DNA of 64,000 bases. It comes from Pratylenchus scribneri (Eukaryota > Nematoda > Chromadorea > Rhabditida > Pratylenchidae). The number at the start of each line of letters is the position of its first letter. The stretch's first letter is position 1. Below are positions 24,131 through 38,690 of the stretch, one piece after another. The stretch covers positions 124,001 through 188,000 of the forward strand of contig JAQSEB010000084.1 in assembly GCA_030063045.1 (NCBI GenBank). Direction: 5' to 3'. Under the pieces are notes generated by a model, which searched no databases, had not been told where the DNA came from, and was given only the letters and a program-made list of their open reading frames with translations. A program made the translations under genes and the position numbers.

Positions 24131-26394
24131 ATGATGGTGGATAGGGTGAACTAGGTGATTAAGGAAAATGCTGGTGGATAGGGTGAATTTGGTGATTAAG
24201 GAAAATGCTGGTGGATAGGGTGAACTAGGTGATTAAGGAAAATGCTGGAAGATAGGGTGAACTAGGTGATTAAGGAAAATGCAGGTGGGTAGGATGAACT
24301 AGGTGATCGAGTAAGATGCAGGTAGGTAGGGTGAACTAGGTGATTAAGGAAAATGCAGGTAGGTTAGGGTGAACTAGGTGATTAAGGAAAATGCTGGTGG
24401 ATAGGGTGAACTAAGTGATTAAGGAAAATGCAGGTGGGTAAGGTGAACTAGGTGATTAAGGAAAATGCTGGTGGATAGGGTGAACTATTAAGGAAAATGC
24501 AGGTGGGTAGGGTGAACTAGGTGATTAAGGAAAATGATGGTGGATAGGGTGAACTTGGTGATTAAGGAAAATGCTGGTGGGTAGGGTGAACTAGGTGATT
24601 AAGGAAAATGATGGTGGATAGGGTGAACTTGGTGATTAAGGAAAATGCTGGTGGGTAGGGTGAACTAGGTGATTAAGGAAAATGCAGGTGGGTAGGTTGA
24701 ACTAGGTGATTAAGGAAAATGCTGGAGGATAGGGTGAACTAGGTGATTAAGGAAAATGCAGGTGGGTAGGATGAACTAAGTGATTAAGGAAAATGCAGGT
24801 GGGTAAGGTGAACTAGGTGATTAAGGAAAATGCTGGTGGATAGGGTGAACTAGGTGATTAAGGAAAATGCAGGTGGGTAGGGTGAACTAGGTGATTAAGG
24901 AAAATGCTGGTGGATAGGGTGAACTAGGTGATTAAGGAAAATGCAGGTGGGTAGGGTGAACTAGGTGATTAAGGAAAATGCAGGTGGGTAGGGTGAACTA
25001 GGTGATTAAGGAAAATGCTGGTGGATAGGGTGAACTAGGTTATTAAGGAAAATGCTGGTGGGTAGGGTGAACTAGGTGATTAAGGAAAATGCAGGTGGGT
25101 AGGGTGAACTAGGTGATTAAGGAAAATGCTGGTGGATAGGGTGAACTAGGTGATTAAGGAAAATGCAGGTGGGTAGGGTGAACTAGGTGATTAAGGAAAA
25201 TGCTGGTGGATAGGGTGAACTAGGTTATTAAGGAAAATGCAGGTGGGTAGGGTGAACTAGGTGATTAAGGAAAATGCTGGTGGATAGGGTGAATTTGGTG
25301 ATTAAGGAAAATGCTGGTGGATAGGGTGAACTAGGTGATTAAGGAAAATGCTGGAGGATAGGGTGAACTAGGTGATTAAGGAAAATGCAGGTGGGTAGGA
25401 TGAACTAGGTGATCGAGTAAGATGCAGGTGGGTAGGGTGAACTAGGTGATTAAGGAAAATGCTGGTGGATAGGGTGAACTAGGTGATTAAGGAAAATGCA
25501 GGTGGGTAGGGTGAACTAGGTGATTAAGGAAAATGCAGGTGGGTAGGGTGAACTAGGTGATTAAGGAAAATGCTGGTGGATAGGGTGAACTAGGTTATTA
25601 AGGAAAATGCTGGTGGGTAGGGTGAACTAGGTGATTAAGGAAAATGCAGGTGGGTAGGGTGAACTAGGTGATTAAGGAAAATGCTGGTGGATAGGGTGAA
25701 CTAGGTGATTAAGGAAAATGCAGGTGGGTAGGGTGAACTAGGTGATTAAGGAAAATGCTGGTGGATAGGGTGAACTAGGTTATTAAGGAAAATGCAGGTG
25801 GGTAGGGTGAACTAGGTGATTAAGGAAAATGCTGGTGGATAGGGTGAATTTGGTGATTAAGGAAAATGCTGGTGGATAGGGTGAACTAGGTGATTAAGGA
25901 AAATGCTGGAGGATAGGGTGAACTAGGTGATTAAGGAAAATGCAGGTGGGTAGGATGAACTAGGTGATCGAGTAAGATGCAGGTGGGTAGGGTGAACTAG
26001 GTGATTAAGGAAAATGCAGGTAGGTTAGGGTGAACTAGGTGATTAAGGAAAATGCTGGTGGATAGGGTGAACTAAGTGATTAAGGAAAATGCAGGTGGGT
26101 AAGGTGAACTAGGTGATTAAGGAAAATGCTGGTGGATAGGGTGAACTAGGTGATTAAGGAAAATGCAGGTGGGTAGGGTGAACTAAGTGATTAAGGAAAA
26201 TGCAGGTGGGTAAGGTGAACTAGGTGATTAAGGAAAATGCTGGTGGATAGGGTGAACTAGGTGATTAAGGAAAATGCAGGTGGGTAGGGTGAACTAGGTG
26301 ATTAAGGAAAATGATGGTGGAAAGGGTGAACTAGGTGATTAAGGAAAATGCTGGTGGATAGGGTGAATTTGGTGATTAAGGAAAATGCTGGTGG

Positions 26395-29051
26395 ATAGGG
26401 TGAACTAGGTGATCGAGTAAGATGCAGGTGGGTAGGGTGAACTAGGTGATTAAGGAAAATGCTGGTGGATAGGGTGAACTAGGTGATCGAGTAAGATGCA
26501 GGTGGATAGGGTGAAGTTGGTGATTAAGGAAAATGCAGGTGGATTGGGTGAACTAGGTGATCGAGTAAGATGCAGGTGGATAGGGTGAAGTTGGTGATAA
26601 AGGAAAATGCTGGTGGATAGGGTGAACTAGGTGATTAAGGAAAATGCTGGTGGGTAGGGTGAACTAGGTGATTAAGGAAAATGCTGGTGGGTAGGGTGAA
26701 CTAGGTGATTAAGGAAAATGCTGGTGGGTAGGGTGAACTAGGTGATTAAGGAAAATGCTGGTGGGTAGGGTGAACTAGGTGATTAAGGAAAATGCTGGTG
26801 GATAGGGTGAAGTTGGTGATTAAGGAAAATGCAGGTGGATTGGGTGAACTAGGTGATCGAGTAAGATGCAGGTGGGTAGGGTGAACTAGGTGATTAAGGA
26901 AAATGCTGGTGGATAGGGTGAACTAGGTGATCGAGTAAGATGCAGGTGGATAGGGTGAAGTTGGTGATTAAGGAAAATGCAGGTGGATTGGGTGAACTAG
27001 GTGATCGAGTAAGATGCAGGTGGATAGGGTGAAGTTGGTGATAAAGGAAAATGCTGGTGGATAGGGTGAACTAGGTGATTAAGGAAAATGCTGGTGGGTA
27101 GGGTGAACTAGGTGATTAAGGAAAATGCTGGTGGATAGGGTGAACTATGTGATTAAGGAAAATGCTGGTGGGTAGGGTGAACTAGGTGATTAAGGAAAAT
27201 GCTGGTGGATAGGGTGAACTATGTGATTAAGGAAAATGCTGGTGGGTAGGGTGAACTAGGTGATTAAGGAAAATGCTGGTGGATAGGGTGAACTATGTGA
27301 TTAAGGAAAATGCTGGTGGGTAGGGTGAACTAGGTGATTAAGGAAAATGCTGGTGGATAGGGTGAACTATGTGATTAAGGAAAATGCTGGTGGATAGGGT
27401 GAACTATGTGATTAAGGAAAATGCTGGTGGGTAGGGTGAACTAGGTGATTAAGGAAAATGCTGGTGGATAGGGTGAACTATGTGATTAAGGAAAATGCTG
27501 GTGGGTAGGGTGAACTAGGTGATTAAGGAAAATGCTGGTGGGTAGGGTGAACTAGGTGATTAAGGAAAATGCAGGTGGGTAGGGTGAACTATGTGATTAA
27601 GGAAAATGCTGGTGGGTAGGGTGAACTAGGTGATTAAGGAAAATGCAGGTGGGTAGGGTGAACTAGGTGATTAAGGAAAATGCTGGTGGGTAGGGTGAAC
27701 TAGGTGATTAAGGAAAATGCTGGTGGATAGGGTGAACTATGTGATTAAGGAAAATGCTGGTGGGTAGGGTGAACTAGGTGATTAAGGAAAATGCTGGTGG
27801 GTAGGGTGAACTAGGTGATTAAGGAAAATGCAGGTGGGTAGGGTGAACTAGGTGATTAAGGAAAATGCTGGTGGGTAGGGTGAACTAGGTGATCGAGTAA
27901 GATGCAGGTGGATAGGGTGAAGTTGGTGATTAAGGAAAATGCAGGTGGATTGGGTGAACTAGGTGATCGAGTAAGATGCAGGTGGATAGGGTGAAGTTGG
28001 TGATTAAGGAAAATGCAGGTGGATTGGGTGAACTAGGTGATCGAGTAAGATGCAGGTGGATAGGGTGAAGTTGGTGATAAAGGAAAATGCTGGTGGATAG
28101 GGTGAACTAGGTGATTAAGGAAAATGCAGGTGGGTAGGGTGAACTAGGTGATTAAGGAAAATGCAGGTGGGTAGGGTGAACTAGGTGATTAAGGAAAATG
28201 CTGGTGGGTAGGGTGAACTAGGTGATTAAGGAAAATGCAGGTGGGTAGGGTGAACTAGGTGATTAAGGAAAATGCTGGTGGATAGGGTGAACTATGTGAT
28301 TAAGGAAAATGCTGGTGGGTAGGGTGAACTAGGTGATTAAGGAAAATGCTGGTGGATAGGGTGAACTATGTGATTAAGGAAAATGCTGGTGGATAGGGTG
28401 AACTATGTGATTAAGGAAAATGCTGGTGGGTAGGGTGAACTAGGTGATTAAGGAAAATGCTGGTGGGTAGGGTGAACTAGGTGATTAAGGAAAATGCTGG
28501 TGGATAGGGTGAACTATGTGATTAAGGAAAATGCTGGTGGGTAGGGTGAACTAGGTGATTAAGGAAAATGCTGGTGGGTAGGGTGAACTAGGTGATTAAG
28601 GAAAATGCAGGTGGGTAGGGTGAACTAGGTGATTAAGGAAAATGCTGGTGGGTAGGGTGAACTAGGTGATCGAGTAAGATGCAGGTGGATAGGGTGAAGT
28701 TGGTGATTAAGGAAAATGCAGGTGGATTGGGTGAACTAGGTGATCGAGTAAGATGCAGGTGGATAGGGTGAAGTTGGTGATTAAGGAAAATGCAGGTGGA
28801 TTGGGTGAACTAGGTGATCGAGTAAGATGCAGGTGGATAGGGTGAAGTTGGTGATAAAGGAAAATGCTGGTGGATAGGGTGAACTAGGTGATTAAGGAAA
28901 ATGCAGGTGGGTAGGGTGAACTAGGTGATTAAGGAAAATGCAGGTGGGTAGGGTGAACTAGGTGATTAAGGAAAATGCTGGTGGGTAGGGTGAACTAGGT
29001 GATTAAGGAAAATGCAGGTGGGTAGGGTGAACTAGGTGATTAAGGAAAATG
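26395..29051 (+). repeat. Satellite sub-array with private variant and a 777-bp duplication
   Basis: This stretch lacks the +1 caggtaggttaggg marker and carries a variant, aactatgtg, seen only from about 27140 to 28520. From 27140 to 27360 it alternates with a standard unit as a 74-bp dimer. The block 27730-28274 is repeated at 28507-29051, an offset of 777 bp (21 units). It looks like a younger, locally expanded patch within the array. Confidence 0.75.
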
Positions 29052-32000
29052 CAGGTGGGTAGGGTGAACTAGGTGATTAAGGAAAATGCAGGTGGGTAGG
29101 GTGAACTAGGTGATTAAGGAAAATGCAGGTGGGTAGGGTGAACTAGGTGATTAAGGAAAATGCTGGTGGGTAGGGTGAACTAGGTGATTAAGGAAAATGC
29201 TGGTGGATAGGGTGAACTAGGTTATTAAGGAAAATGCTGGTGGATAGGGTGAACTAGGTTATTAAGGAAAATGCAGGTGGGTAGGGTGAACTAGGTGATT
29301 AAGGAAAATGCTGGTGGATAGGGTGAATTTGGTGATTAAGGAAAATGCTGGTGGATAGGGTGAACTAGGTGATTAAGGAAAATGCAGGTGGGTAGGGTGA
29401 ACTAGGTGATTAAGGAAAATGCAGGTGGGTAGGGTGAACTAGGTGATTAAGGAAAATGCTGGTGGATAGGGTGAACTAGGTTATTAAGGAAAATGCTGGT
29501 GGGTAGGGTGAACTAGGTGATTAAGGAAAATGCAGGTGGGTAGGGTGAACTAGGTGATTAAGGAAAATGCTGGTGGATAGGGTGAACTAGGTGATTAAGG
29601 AAAATGCAGGTGGGTAGGGTGAACTAGGTGATTAAGGAAAATGCTGGTGGATAGGGTGAACTAGGTTATTAAGGAAAATGCAGGTGGGTAGGGTGAACTA
29701 GGTGATTAAGGAAAATGCTGGTGGATAGGGTGAATTTGGTGATTAAGGAAAATGCTGGTGGATAGGGTGAACTAGGTGATTAAGGAAAATGCTGGAGGAT
29801 AGGGTGAACTAGGTGATTAAGGAAAATGCAGGTGGGTAGGATGAACTAGGTGATCGAGTAAGATGCAGGTGGGTAGGGTGAACTAGGTGATTAAGGAAAA
29901 TGCAGGTAGGTTAGGGTGAACTAGGTGATTAAGGAAAATGCTGGTGGATAGGGTGAACTAAGTGATTAAGGAAAATGCAGGTGGGTAAGGTGAACTAGGT
30001 GATTAAGGAAAATGCTGGTGGATAGGGTGAACTAGGTGATTAAGGAAAATGCAGGTGGGTAGGGTGAACTAAGTGATTAAGGAAAATGCAGGTGGGTAAG
30101 GTGAACTAGGTGATTAAGGAAAATGCTGGTGGATAGGGTGAACTAGGTGATTAAGGAAAATGCAGGTGGGTAGGGTGAACTAGGTGATTAAGGAAAATGA
30201 TGGTGGATAGGGTGAACTAGGTGATTAAGGAAAATGCTGGTGGATAGGGTGAATTTGGTGATTAAGGAAAATGCTGGTGGATAGGGTGAACTAGGTGATT
30301 AAGGAAAATGCTGGAGGATAGGGTGAACTAGGTGATTAAGGAAAATGCAGGTGGGTAGGATGAACTAGGTGATCGAGTAAGATGCAGGTGGGTAGGGTGA
30401 ACTAGGTGATTAAGGAAAATGCAGGTAGGTTAGGGTGAACTAGGTGATTAAGGAAAATGCTGGTGGATAGGGTGAACAAAGTGATTAAGGAAAATGCAGG
30501 TGGGTAAGGTGAACTAGGTGATTAAGGAAAATGCTGGTGGATAGGGTGAACTAGGTGATTAAGGAAAATGCAGGTGGGTAGGGTGAACTAGGTGATTAAG
30601 GAAAATGATGGTGGATAGGGTGAACTTGGTGATTAAGGAAAATGCTGGTGGGTAGGGTGAACTAGGTGATTAAGGAAAATGCAGGTGGGTAGGGTGAACT
30701 TGGTGATTAAGGAAAATGCTGGTGGGTAGGGTGAACTAGGTGATTAAGGAAAATGCAGGTGGGTAGGGTGAACTAGGTGATTAAGGAAAATGCTGGAGGA
30801 TAGGGTGAACTAGGTGATTAAGGAAAATGCAGGTGGGTAGGATGAACTAGGTGATTAAGGAAAATGCTGGTGGATAGGGTGAATTTGGTGATTAAGGAAA
30901 ATGCTGGTGGATAAGGTGAACTAGGTGATTAAGGAAAATGCTGGAGGATAGGGTGAACTAGGTGATTAAGGAAAATGCAGGTGGGTAGGATGAACTAGGT
31001 GATCGAGTAAGATGCAGGTGGGTAGGGTGAACTAGGTGATTAAGGAAAATGCAGGTAGGTTAGGGTGAACTAGGTGATTAAGGAAAATGCTGGTGGATAG
31101 GGTGAACTAAGTGATTAAGGAAAATGCAGGTGGGTAAGGTGAACTAGGTGATTAAGGAAAATGCTGGTGGATAGGGTGAACTAGGTGATTAAGGAAAATG
31201 CAGGTGGGTAGGGTGAACTAAGTGATTAAGGAAAATGCAGGTGGGTAAGGTGAACTAGGTGATTAAGGAAAATGCTGGTGGATAGGGTGAACTAGGTGAT
31301 TAAGGAAAATGCAGGTGGGTAGGGTGAACTAGGTGATTAAGGAAAATGCTGGTGGATAGGGTGAACTAGGTGATTAAGGAAAATGCAGGTGGGTAGGGTG
31401 AACTAGGTGATTAAGGAAAATGATGGTGGATAGGGTGAACTAGGTGATTAAGGAAAATGCTGGTGGATAGGGTGAATTTGGTGATTAAGGAAAATGCTGG
31501 TGGATAGGGTGAACTAGGTGATTAAGGAAAATGCTGGAGGATAGGGTGAACTAGGTGATTAAGGAAAATGCAGGTGGGTAGGGTGAACTAGGTGATTAAG
31601 GAAAATGCAGGTGGGTAGGGTGAACTAGGTGATTAAGGAAAATGATGGTGGATAGGGTGAACTAGGTGATTAAGGAAAATGCTGGTGGATAGGGTGAATT
31701 TGGTGATTAAGGAAAATGCTGGTGGATAGGGTGAACTAGGTGATTAAGGAAAATGCAGGTGGGTAAGGTGAACTAGGTGATTAAGGAAAATGCAGGTGGG
31801 TAGGGTGAACTAGGTGATTAAGGAAAATGCAGGTGGGTAGGGTGAACTAGGTGATTAAGGAAAATGCTGGTGGATAGGGTGAACTAGGTTATTAAGGAAA
31901 ATGCTGGTGGGTAGGGTGAACTAGGTGATTAAGGAAAATGCAGGTGGGTAGGGTGAACTAGGTGATTAAGGAAAATGCTGGTGGATAGGGTGAACTAGGT

Positions 32001-35000
32001 GATTAAGGAAAATGCAGGTGGGTAGGGTGAACTAGGTGATTAAGGAAAATGCTGGTGGATAGGGTGAACTAGGTTATTAAGGAAAATGCAGGTGGGTAGG
32101 GTGAACTAGGTGATTAAGGAAAATGCTGGTGGATAGGGTGAATTTGGTGATTAAGGAAAATGCTGGTGGATAGGGTGAACTAGGTGATTAAGGAAAATGC
32201 TGGAGGATAGGGTGAACTAGGTGATTAAGGAAAATGCAGGTGGGTAGGATGAACTAGGTGATCGAGTAAGATGCAGGTGGGTAGGGTGAACTAGGTGATT
32301 AAGGAAAATGCAGGTAGGTTAGGGTGAACTAGGTGATTAAGGAAAATGCTGGTGGATAGGGTGAACAAAGTGATTAAGGAAAATGCAGGTGGGTAAGGTG
32401 AACTAGGTGATTAAGGAAAATGCTGGTGGATAGGGTGAACTAGGTGATTAAGGAAAATGCAGGTGGGTAGGGTGAACTAGGTGATTAAGGAAAATGATGG
32501 TGGATAGGGTGAACTTGGTGATTAAGGAAAATGCTGGTGGGTAGGGTGAACTAGGTGATTAAGGAAAATGCAGGTGGGTAGGGTGAACTTGGTGATTAAG
32601 GAAAATGCTGGTGGGTAGGGTGAACTAGGTGATTAAGGAAAATGCAGGTGGGTAGGGTGAACTAGGTGATTAAGGAAAATGCTGGAGGATAGGGTGAACT
32701 AGGTGATTAAGGAAAATGCAGGTGGGTAGGATGAACTAGGTGATTAAGGAAAATGCTGGTGGATAGGGTGAATTTGGTGATTAAGGAAAATGCTGGTGGA
32801 TAGGGTGAACTAGGTGATTAAGGAAAATGCTGGAGGATAGGGTGAACTAGGTGATTAAGGAAAATGCAGGTGGGTAGGATGAACTAGGTGATCGAGTAAG
32901 ATGCAGGTGGGTAGGGTGAACTAGGTGATTAAGGAAAATGCAGGTAGGTTAGGGTGAACTAGGTGATTAAGGAAAATGCTGGTGGATAGGGTGAACTAAG
33001 TGATTAAGGAAAATGCAGGTGGGTAAGGTGAACTAGGTGATTAAGGAAAATGCTGGTGGATAGGGTGAACTAGGTGATTAAGGAAAATGCAGGTGGGTAG
33101 GGTGAACTAAGTGATTAAGGAAAATGCAGGTGGGTAAGGTGAACTAGGTGATTAAGGAAAATGCTGGTGGATAGGGTGAACTAGGTGATTAAGGAAAATG
33201 CAGGTGGGTAGGGTGAACTAGGTGATTAAGGAAAATGCTGGTGGATAGGGTGAACTAGGTGATTAAGGAAAATGCAGGTGGGTAGGGTGAACTAGGTGAT
33301 TAAGGAAAATGATGGTGGATAGGGTGAACTAGGTGATTAAGGAAAATGCTGGTGGATAGGGTGAATTTGGTGATTAAGGAAAATGCTGGTGGATAGGGTG
33401 AACTAGGTGATTAAGGAAAATGCTGGAGGATAGGGTGAACTAGGTGATTAAGGAAAATGCAGGTGGGTAGGGTGAACTAGGTGATTAAGGAAAATGCAGG
33501 TGGGTAGGGTGAACTAGGTGATTAAGGAAAATGATGGTGGATAGGGTGAACTAGGTGATTAAGGAAAATGCTGGTGGATAGGGTGAATTTGGTGATTAAG
33601 GAAAATGCTGGTGGATAGGGTGAACTAGGTGATTAAGGAAAATGCAGGTGGGTAAGGTGAACTAGGTGATTAAGGAAAATGCAGGTGGGTAGGGTGAACT
33701 AGGTGATTAAGGAAAATGCAGGTGGGTAGGGTGAACTAGGTGATTAAGGAAAATGCTGGTGGATAGGGTGAACTAGGTTATTAAGGAAAATGCTGGTGGG
33801 TAGGGTGAACTAGGTGATTAAGGAAAATGCAGGTGGGTAGGGTGAACTAGGTGATTAAGGAAAATGCTGGTGGATAGGGTGAACTAGGTGATTAAGGAAA
33901 ATGCAGGTGGGTAGGGTGAACTAGGTGATTAAGGAAAATGCTGGTGGATAGGGTGAACTAGGTTATTAAGGAAAATGCAGGTGGGTAGGGTGAACTAGGT
34001 GATTAAGGAAAATGCTGGTGGATAGGGTGAATTTGGTGATTAAGGAAAATGCTGGTGGATAGGGTGAACTAGGTGATTAAGGAAAATGCTGGAGGATAGG
34101 GTGAACTAGGTGATTAAGGAAAATGCAGGTGGGTAGGATGAACTAGGTGATCGAGTAAGATGCAGGTGGGTAGGGTGAACTAGGTGATTAAGGAAAATGC
34201 AGGTAGGTTAGGGTGAACTAGGTGATTAAGGAAAATGCTGGTGGATAGGGTGAACTAAGTGATTAAGGAAAATGCAGGTGGGTAAGGTGAACTAGGTGAT
34301 TAAGGAAAATGCTGGTGGATAGGGTGAATTAGGTGATTAAGGAAAATGCAGGTGGGTAGGGTGAACTAAGTGATTAAGGAAAATGCAGGTGGGTAAGGTG
34401 AACTAGGTGATTAAGGAAAATGCTGGTGGATAGGGTGAACTAGGTGATTAAGGAAAATGCAGGTGGGTAGGGTGAACTAGGTGATTAAGGAAAATGATGG
34501 TGGATAGGGTGAACTAGGTGATTAAGGAAAATGCTGGTGGATAGGGTGAATTTGGTGATTAAGGAAAATGCTGGTGGATAGGGTGAACTAGGTGATTAAG
34601 GAAAATGCTGGAGGATAGGGTGAACTAGGTGATTAAGGAAAATGCAGGTGGGTAGGATGAACTAGGTGATCGAGTAAGATGCAGGTGGGTAGGGTGAACT
34701 AGGTGATTAAGGAAAATGCAGGTAGGTTAGGGTGAACTAGGTGATTAAGGAAAATGCTGGTGGATAGGGTGAACTAAGTGATTAAGGAAAATGCAGGTGG
34801 GTAAGGTGAACTAGGTGATTAAGGAAAATGCTGGTGGATAGGGTGGACTAGGTGATTAAGGAAAATGCAGGTGGGTAGGGTGAACTAGGTGATTAAGGAA
34901 AATGATGGTGGATAGGGTGAACTTGGTGATTAAGGAAAATGCTGGTGGGTAGGGTGAACTAGGTGATTAAGGAAAATGCAGGTGGGTAGGGTGAACTAGG

Positions 35001-38000
35001 TGATTAAGGAAAATGCTGGAGGATAGGGTGAACTAGGTGATTAAGGAAAATGCAGGTGGGTAGGATGAACTAGGTGATCGAGTAAGATGCAGGTGGGTAG
35101 GGTGAACTAGGTGATTAAGGAAAATGCTGGTGGGTAGGGTGAACTAGGTGATTAAGGAAAATGCAGGTGGGTAGGGTGAACTAGGTGATCGAGTAAGATG
35201 CAGGTGGGTAGGGTGAACTAGGTGATTAAGGAAAATGCTGGTGGATAGGGTGAACTAGGTGATTAAGGAAAATGCTGGTGGGTAGGGTGAACTAGGTGAT
35301 TAAGGAAAATGCTGGTGGGTAGGGTGAACTAGGTGATTAAGGAAAATGCTGGTGGGTAGGGTGAACTAGGTGATTAAGGAAAATGCTGGTGGATAGGGTG
35401 AAGTTGGTGATTAAGGAAAATGCAGGTGGATTGGGTGAACTAGGTGATCGAGTAAGATGCAGGTGGGTAGGGTGAACTAGGTGATTAAGGAAAATGCTGG
35501 TGGATAGGGTGAACTAGGTGATCGAGTAAGATGCAGGTAGGTAGGGTGAACTAGGTGATTAAGGAAAATGCAGGTAGGTTAGGGTGAACTAGGTGATTAA
35601 GGAAAATGCTGGTGGATAGGGTGAACTAAGTGATTAAGGAAAATGCAGGTGGGTAAGGTGAACTAGGTGATTAAGGAAAATGCTGGTGGATAGGGTGAAC
35701 TAGGTGATTAAGGAAAATGCAGGTGGGTAGGGTGAACTAGGTGATTAAGGAAAATGATGGTGGATAGGGTGAACTTGGTGATTAAGGAAAATGCTGGTGG
35801 GTAGGGTGAACTAGGTGATTAAGGAAAATGATGGTGGATAGGGTGAACTTGGTGATTAAGGAAAATGCTGGTGGGTAGGGTGAACTAGGTGATTAAGGAA
35901 AATGCAGGTGGGTAGGTTGAACTAGGTGATTAAGGAAAATGCTGGAGGATAGGGTGAACTAGGTGATTAAGGAAAATGCAGGTGGGTAGGATGAACTAAG
36001 TGATTAAGGAAAATGCAGGTGGGTAAGGTGAACTAGGTGATTAAGGAAAATGCTGGTGGATAGGGTGAACTAGGTGATTAAGGAAAATGCAGGTGGGTAG
36101 GGTGAACTAGGTGATTAAGGAAAATGCTGGTGGATAGGGTGAACTAGGTGATTAAGGAAAATGCAGGTGGGTAGGGTGAACTAGGTGATTAAGGAAAATG
36201 CAGGTGGGTAGGGTGAACTAGGTGATTAAGGAAAATGCTGGTGGATAGGGTGAACTAGGTTATTAAGGAAAATGCTGGTGGATAGGGTGAACTAGGTGAT
36301 TAAGGAAAATGCAGGTGGGTAGGGTGAACTAGGTGATTAAGGAAAATGCTGGTGGATAGGGTGAACTAGGTGATTAAGGAAAATGCAGGTGGGTAGGGTG
36401 AACTAGGTGATTAAGGAAAATGCTGGTGGATAGGGTGAACTAGGTTATTAAGGAAAATGCAGGTGGGTAGGGTGAACTAGGTGATTAAGGAAAATGCTGG
36501 TGGATAGGGTGAATTTGGTGATTAAGGAAAATGCTGGTGGATAGGGTGAACTAGGTGATTAAGGAAAATGCTGGAGGATAGGGTGAACTAGGTGATTAAG
36601 GAAAATGCAGGTGGGTAGGATGAACTAGGTGATCGAGTAAGATGCAGGTGGGTAGGGTGAACTAGGTGATTAAGGAAAATGCAGGTAGGTTAGGGTGAAC
36701 TAGGTGATTAAGGAAAATGCTGGTGGATAGGGTGAACTAAGTGATTAAGGAAAATGCAGGTGGGTAAGGTGAACTAGGTGATTAAGGAAAATGCTGGTGG
36801 ATAGGGTGAACTAGGTGATTAAGGAAAATGCAGGTGGGTAGGGTGAACTAAGTGATTAAGGAAAATGCAGGTGGGTAAGGTGAACTAGGTGATTAAGGAA
36901 AATGCTGGTGGATAGGGTGAACTAGGTGATTAAGGAAAATGCAGGTGGGTAGGGTGAACTAGGTGATTAAGGAAAATGATGGTGGATAGGGTGAACTAGG
37001 TGATTAAGGAAAATGCTGGTGGATAGGGTGAATTTGGTGATTAAGGAAAATGCAGGTGGATAGGGTGAACTAGGTGATTAAGGAAAATGCAGGTGGGTAG
37101 GGTGAACTAGGTGATTAAGGAAAATGCTGGTGGATAGGGTGAACTAGGTTATTAAGGAAAATGCAGGTGGGTAGGGTGAACTAGGTGATTAAGGAAAATG
37201 CTGGTGGATAGGGTGAATTTGGTGATTAAGGAAAATGCTGGTGGATAGGGTGAACTAGGTGATAAAGGAAAATGCTGGTGGATAGGGTGAACTAGGTGAT
37301 TAAGGAAAATGCTGGTGGGTAGGGTGAACTAGGTGATTAAGGAAAATGCTGGTGGATAGGGTGAACTAGGTGATTAAGGAAAATGCTGGTGGATAGGGTG
37401 AACTTGGTGATTAAGGAAAATGCTGGTGGGTAGGGTGAACTAGGTGATTAAGGAAAATGCTGTTGGATAGGGTGAACTAGGTGATAAAGGAAAATGCTGG
37501 TGGATAGGGTGAACTAGGTGATTAAGGAAAATGCAGGTGGGTAGGGTGAACTAGGTGATTAAGGAAAATGCTGGTGGGTAGGGTGAACTAGGTGATTAAG
37601 GAAAATGCTGTTGGGTAGGGTGAACTTGGTGATTAAGGAAAATGCTGGTGGGTAGGGTGAACTAGGTGATTAAGGAAAATGCTGGTGTGTAGGTGAACTA
37701 GGTGATTAAGGAAAATGCTGGTGGGTAGGGTGAACTAGGTGATTAAGGAAAATGCAGGTGGGTAGGGTGAACTAGGTGATTAAGGAAAATGCTGGTGGAT
37801 AGGGTAAACTAGGTGATCGAGTAAGATGCAGGTGGATAGGGTGAAGTTGGTGATTAAGGAAAATGCAGGTGGATTGGGTGAACTAGGTGATCGAGTAAGA
37901 TGCAGGTGGGTAGGGTGAACTAAGTGATTAAGGAAAATGCTGGTGGATAGGGTAAACTAGGTGATCGAGTAAGATGCAGGTGGATAGGGTGAACTTGGTG

Positions 38001-38685
38001 ATTAAGGAAAATGCTGGTGGGTAGGGTGAACTAGGTGATTAAGGAAAATGCTGGTGGATAGGGTGAACTAGGTGATAAAGGAAAATGCTGGTGGATAGGG
38101 TGAACTAGGTGATAAAGGAAAATGCTGGTGGATAGGGTGAACTAGGTGATTAAGGAAAATGCAGGTGGGTAGGGTGAACTAGGTGATTAAGGAAAATGCT
38201 GTTGGATAGGGTGAACTAGGTGATAAAGGAAAATGCTAGTGGATAGGGTGAACTAGGTGATTAAGGAAAATGCTGGTGGATAGGGTGAACTTGGTGATTA
38301 AGGAAAATGCTGGTGGATAGGGTGAACTAGGTGATTAAGGAAAATGCTGGTGGGTAGGGTGAACTAGGTGATTAAGGAAAATGCTGGTGGGTAGGGTGAA
38401 CTAGGTGATTAAGGAAAATGCTGGTGGGTAGGGTGAACTAGGTGATTAAGGAAAATGCTGGTGGGTAGGGTGAACTAGGTGATTAAGGAAAATGCAGGTG
38501 GGTAGGGTGAACTAGGTGATTAAGGAAAATGCTGGTGGATAGGGTAAACTAGGTGATCGAGTAAGATGCAGGTGGATAGGGTGAAGTTGGTGATTAAGGA
38601 AAATGCAGGTGGATTGGGTGTACTAGGTGATCGAGTAAGATGCAGGTGGGTAGGGTGAACTAAGTGATTAAGGAAAATGCTGGTG

Positions 38686-38690
38686 GATAG
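38686..38690. other. Left target-site duplication of element 2 (gatag)
   Basis: gatag just before the LTR at 38691 matches gatag at 49147-49151 after the element. Five bp fits BEL/Pao integrases. Confidence 0.95.

Larger units (their letters stand above)
9389..38690 (+). repeat. 37-bp satellite, block 2 (about 790 units)
   Basis: Uninterrupted head-to-tail units in the same orientation as block 1, with no gene or other insertion. Unit length is rigid. The exceptions I see are a +1 variant (caggtaggttaggg), an 8-bp deletion (gatggtggatattgg near 10858, 17891 and 18216), a 5-bp deletion (tgaactattaagg near 24484), a deletion near 19507 (aaatgctgggtagg) and a 1-bp loss near 37690. The +1 variant recurs every 0.3-1.7 kb through most of the block and marks higher-order blocks. 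The array is a mosaic of segmental duplications, listed separately. Confidence 0.98.
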
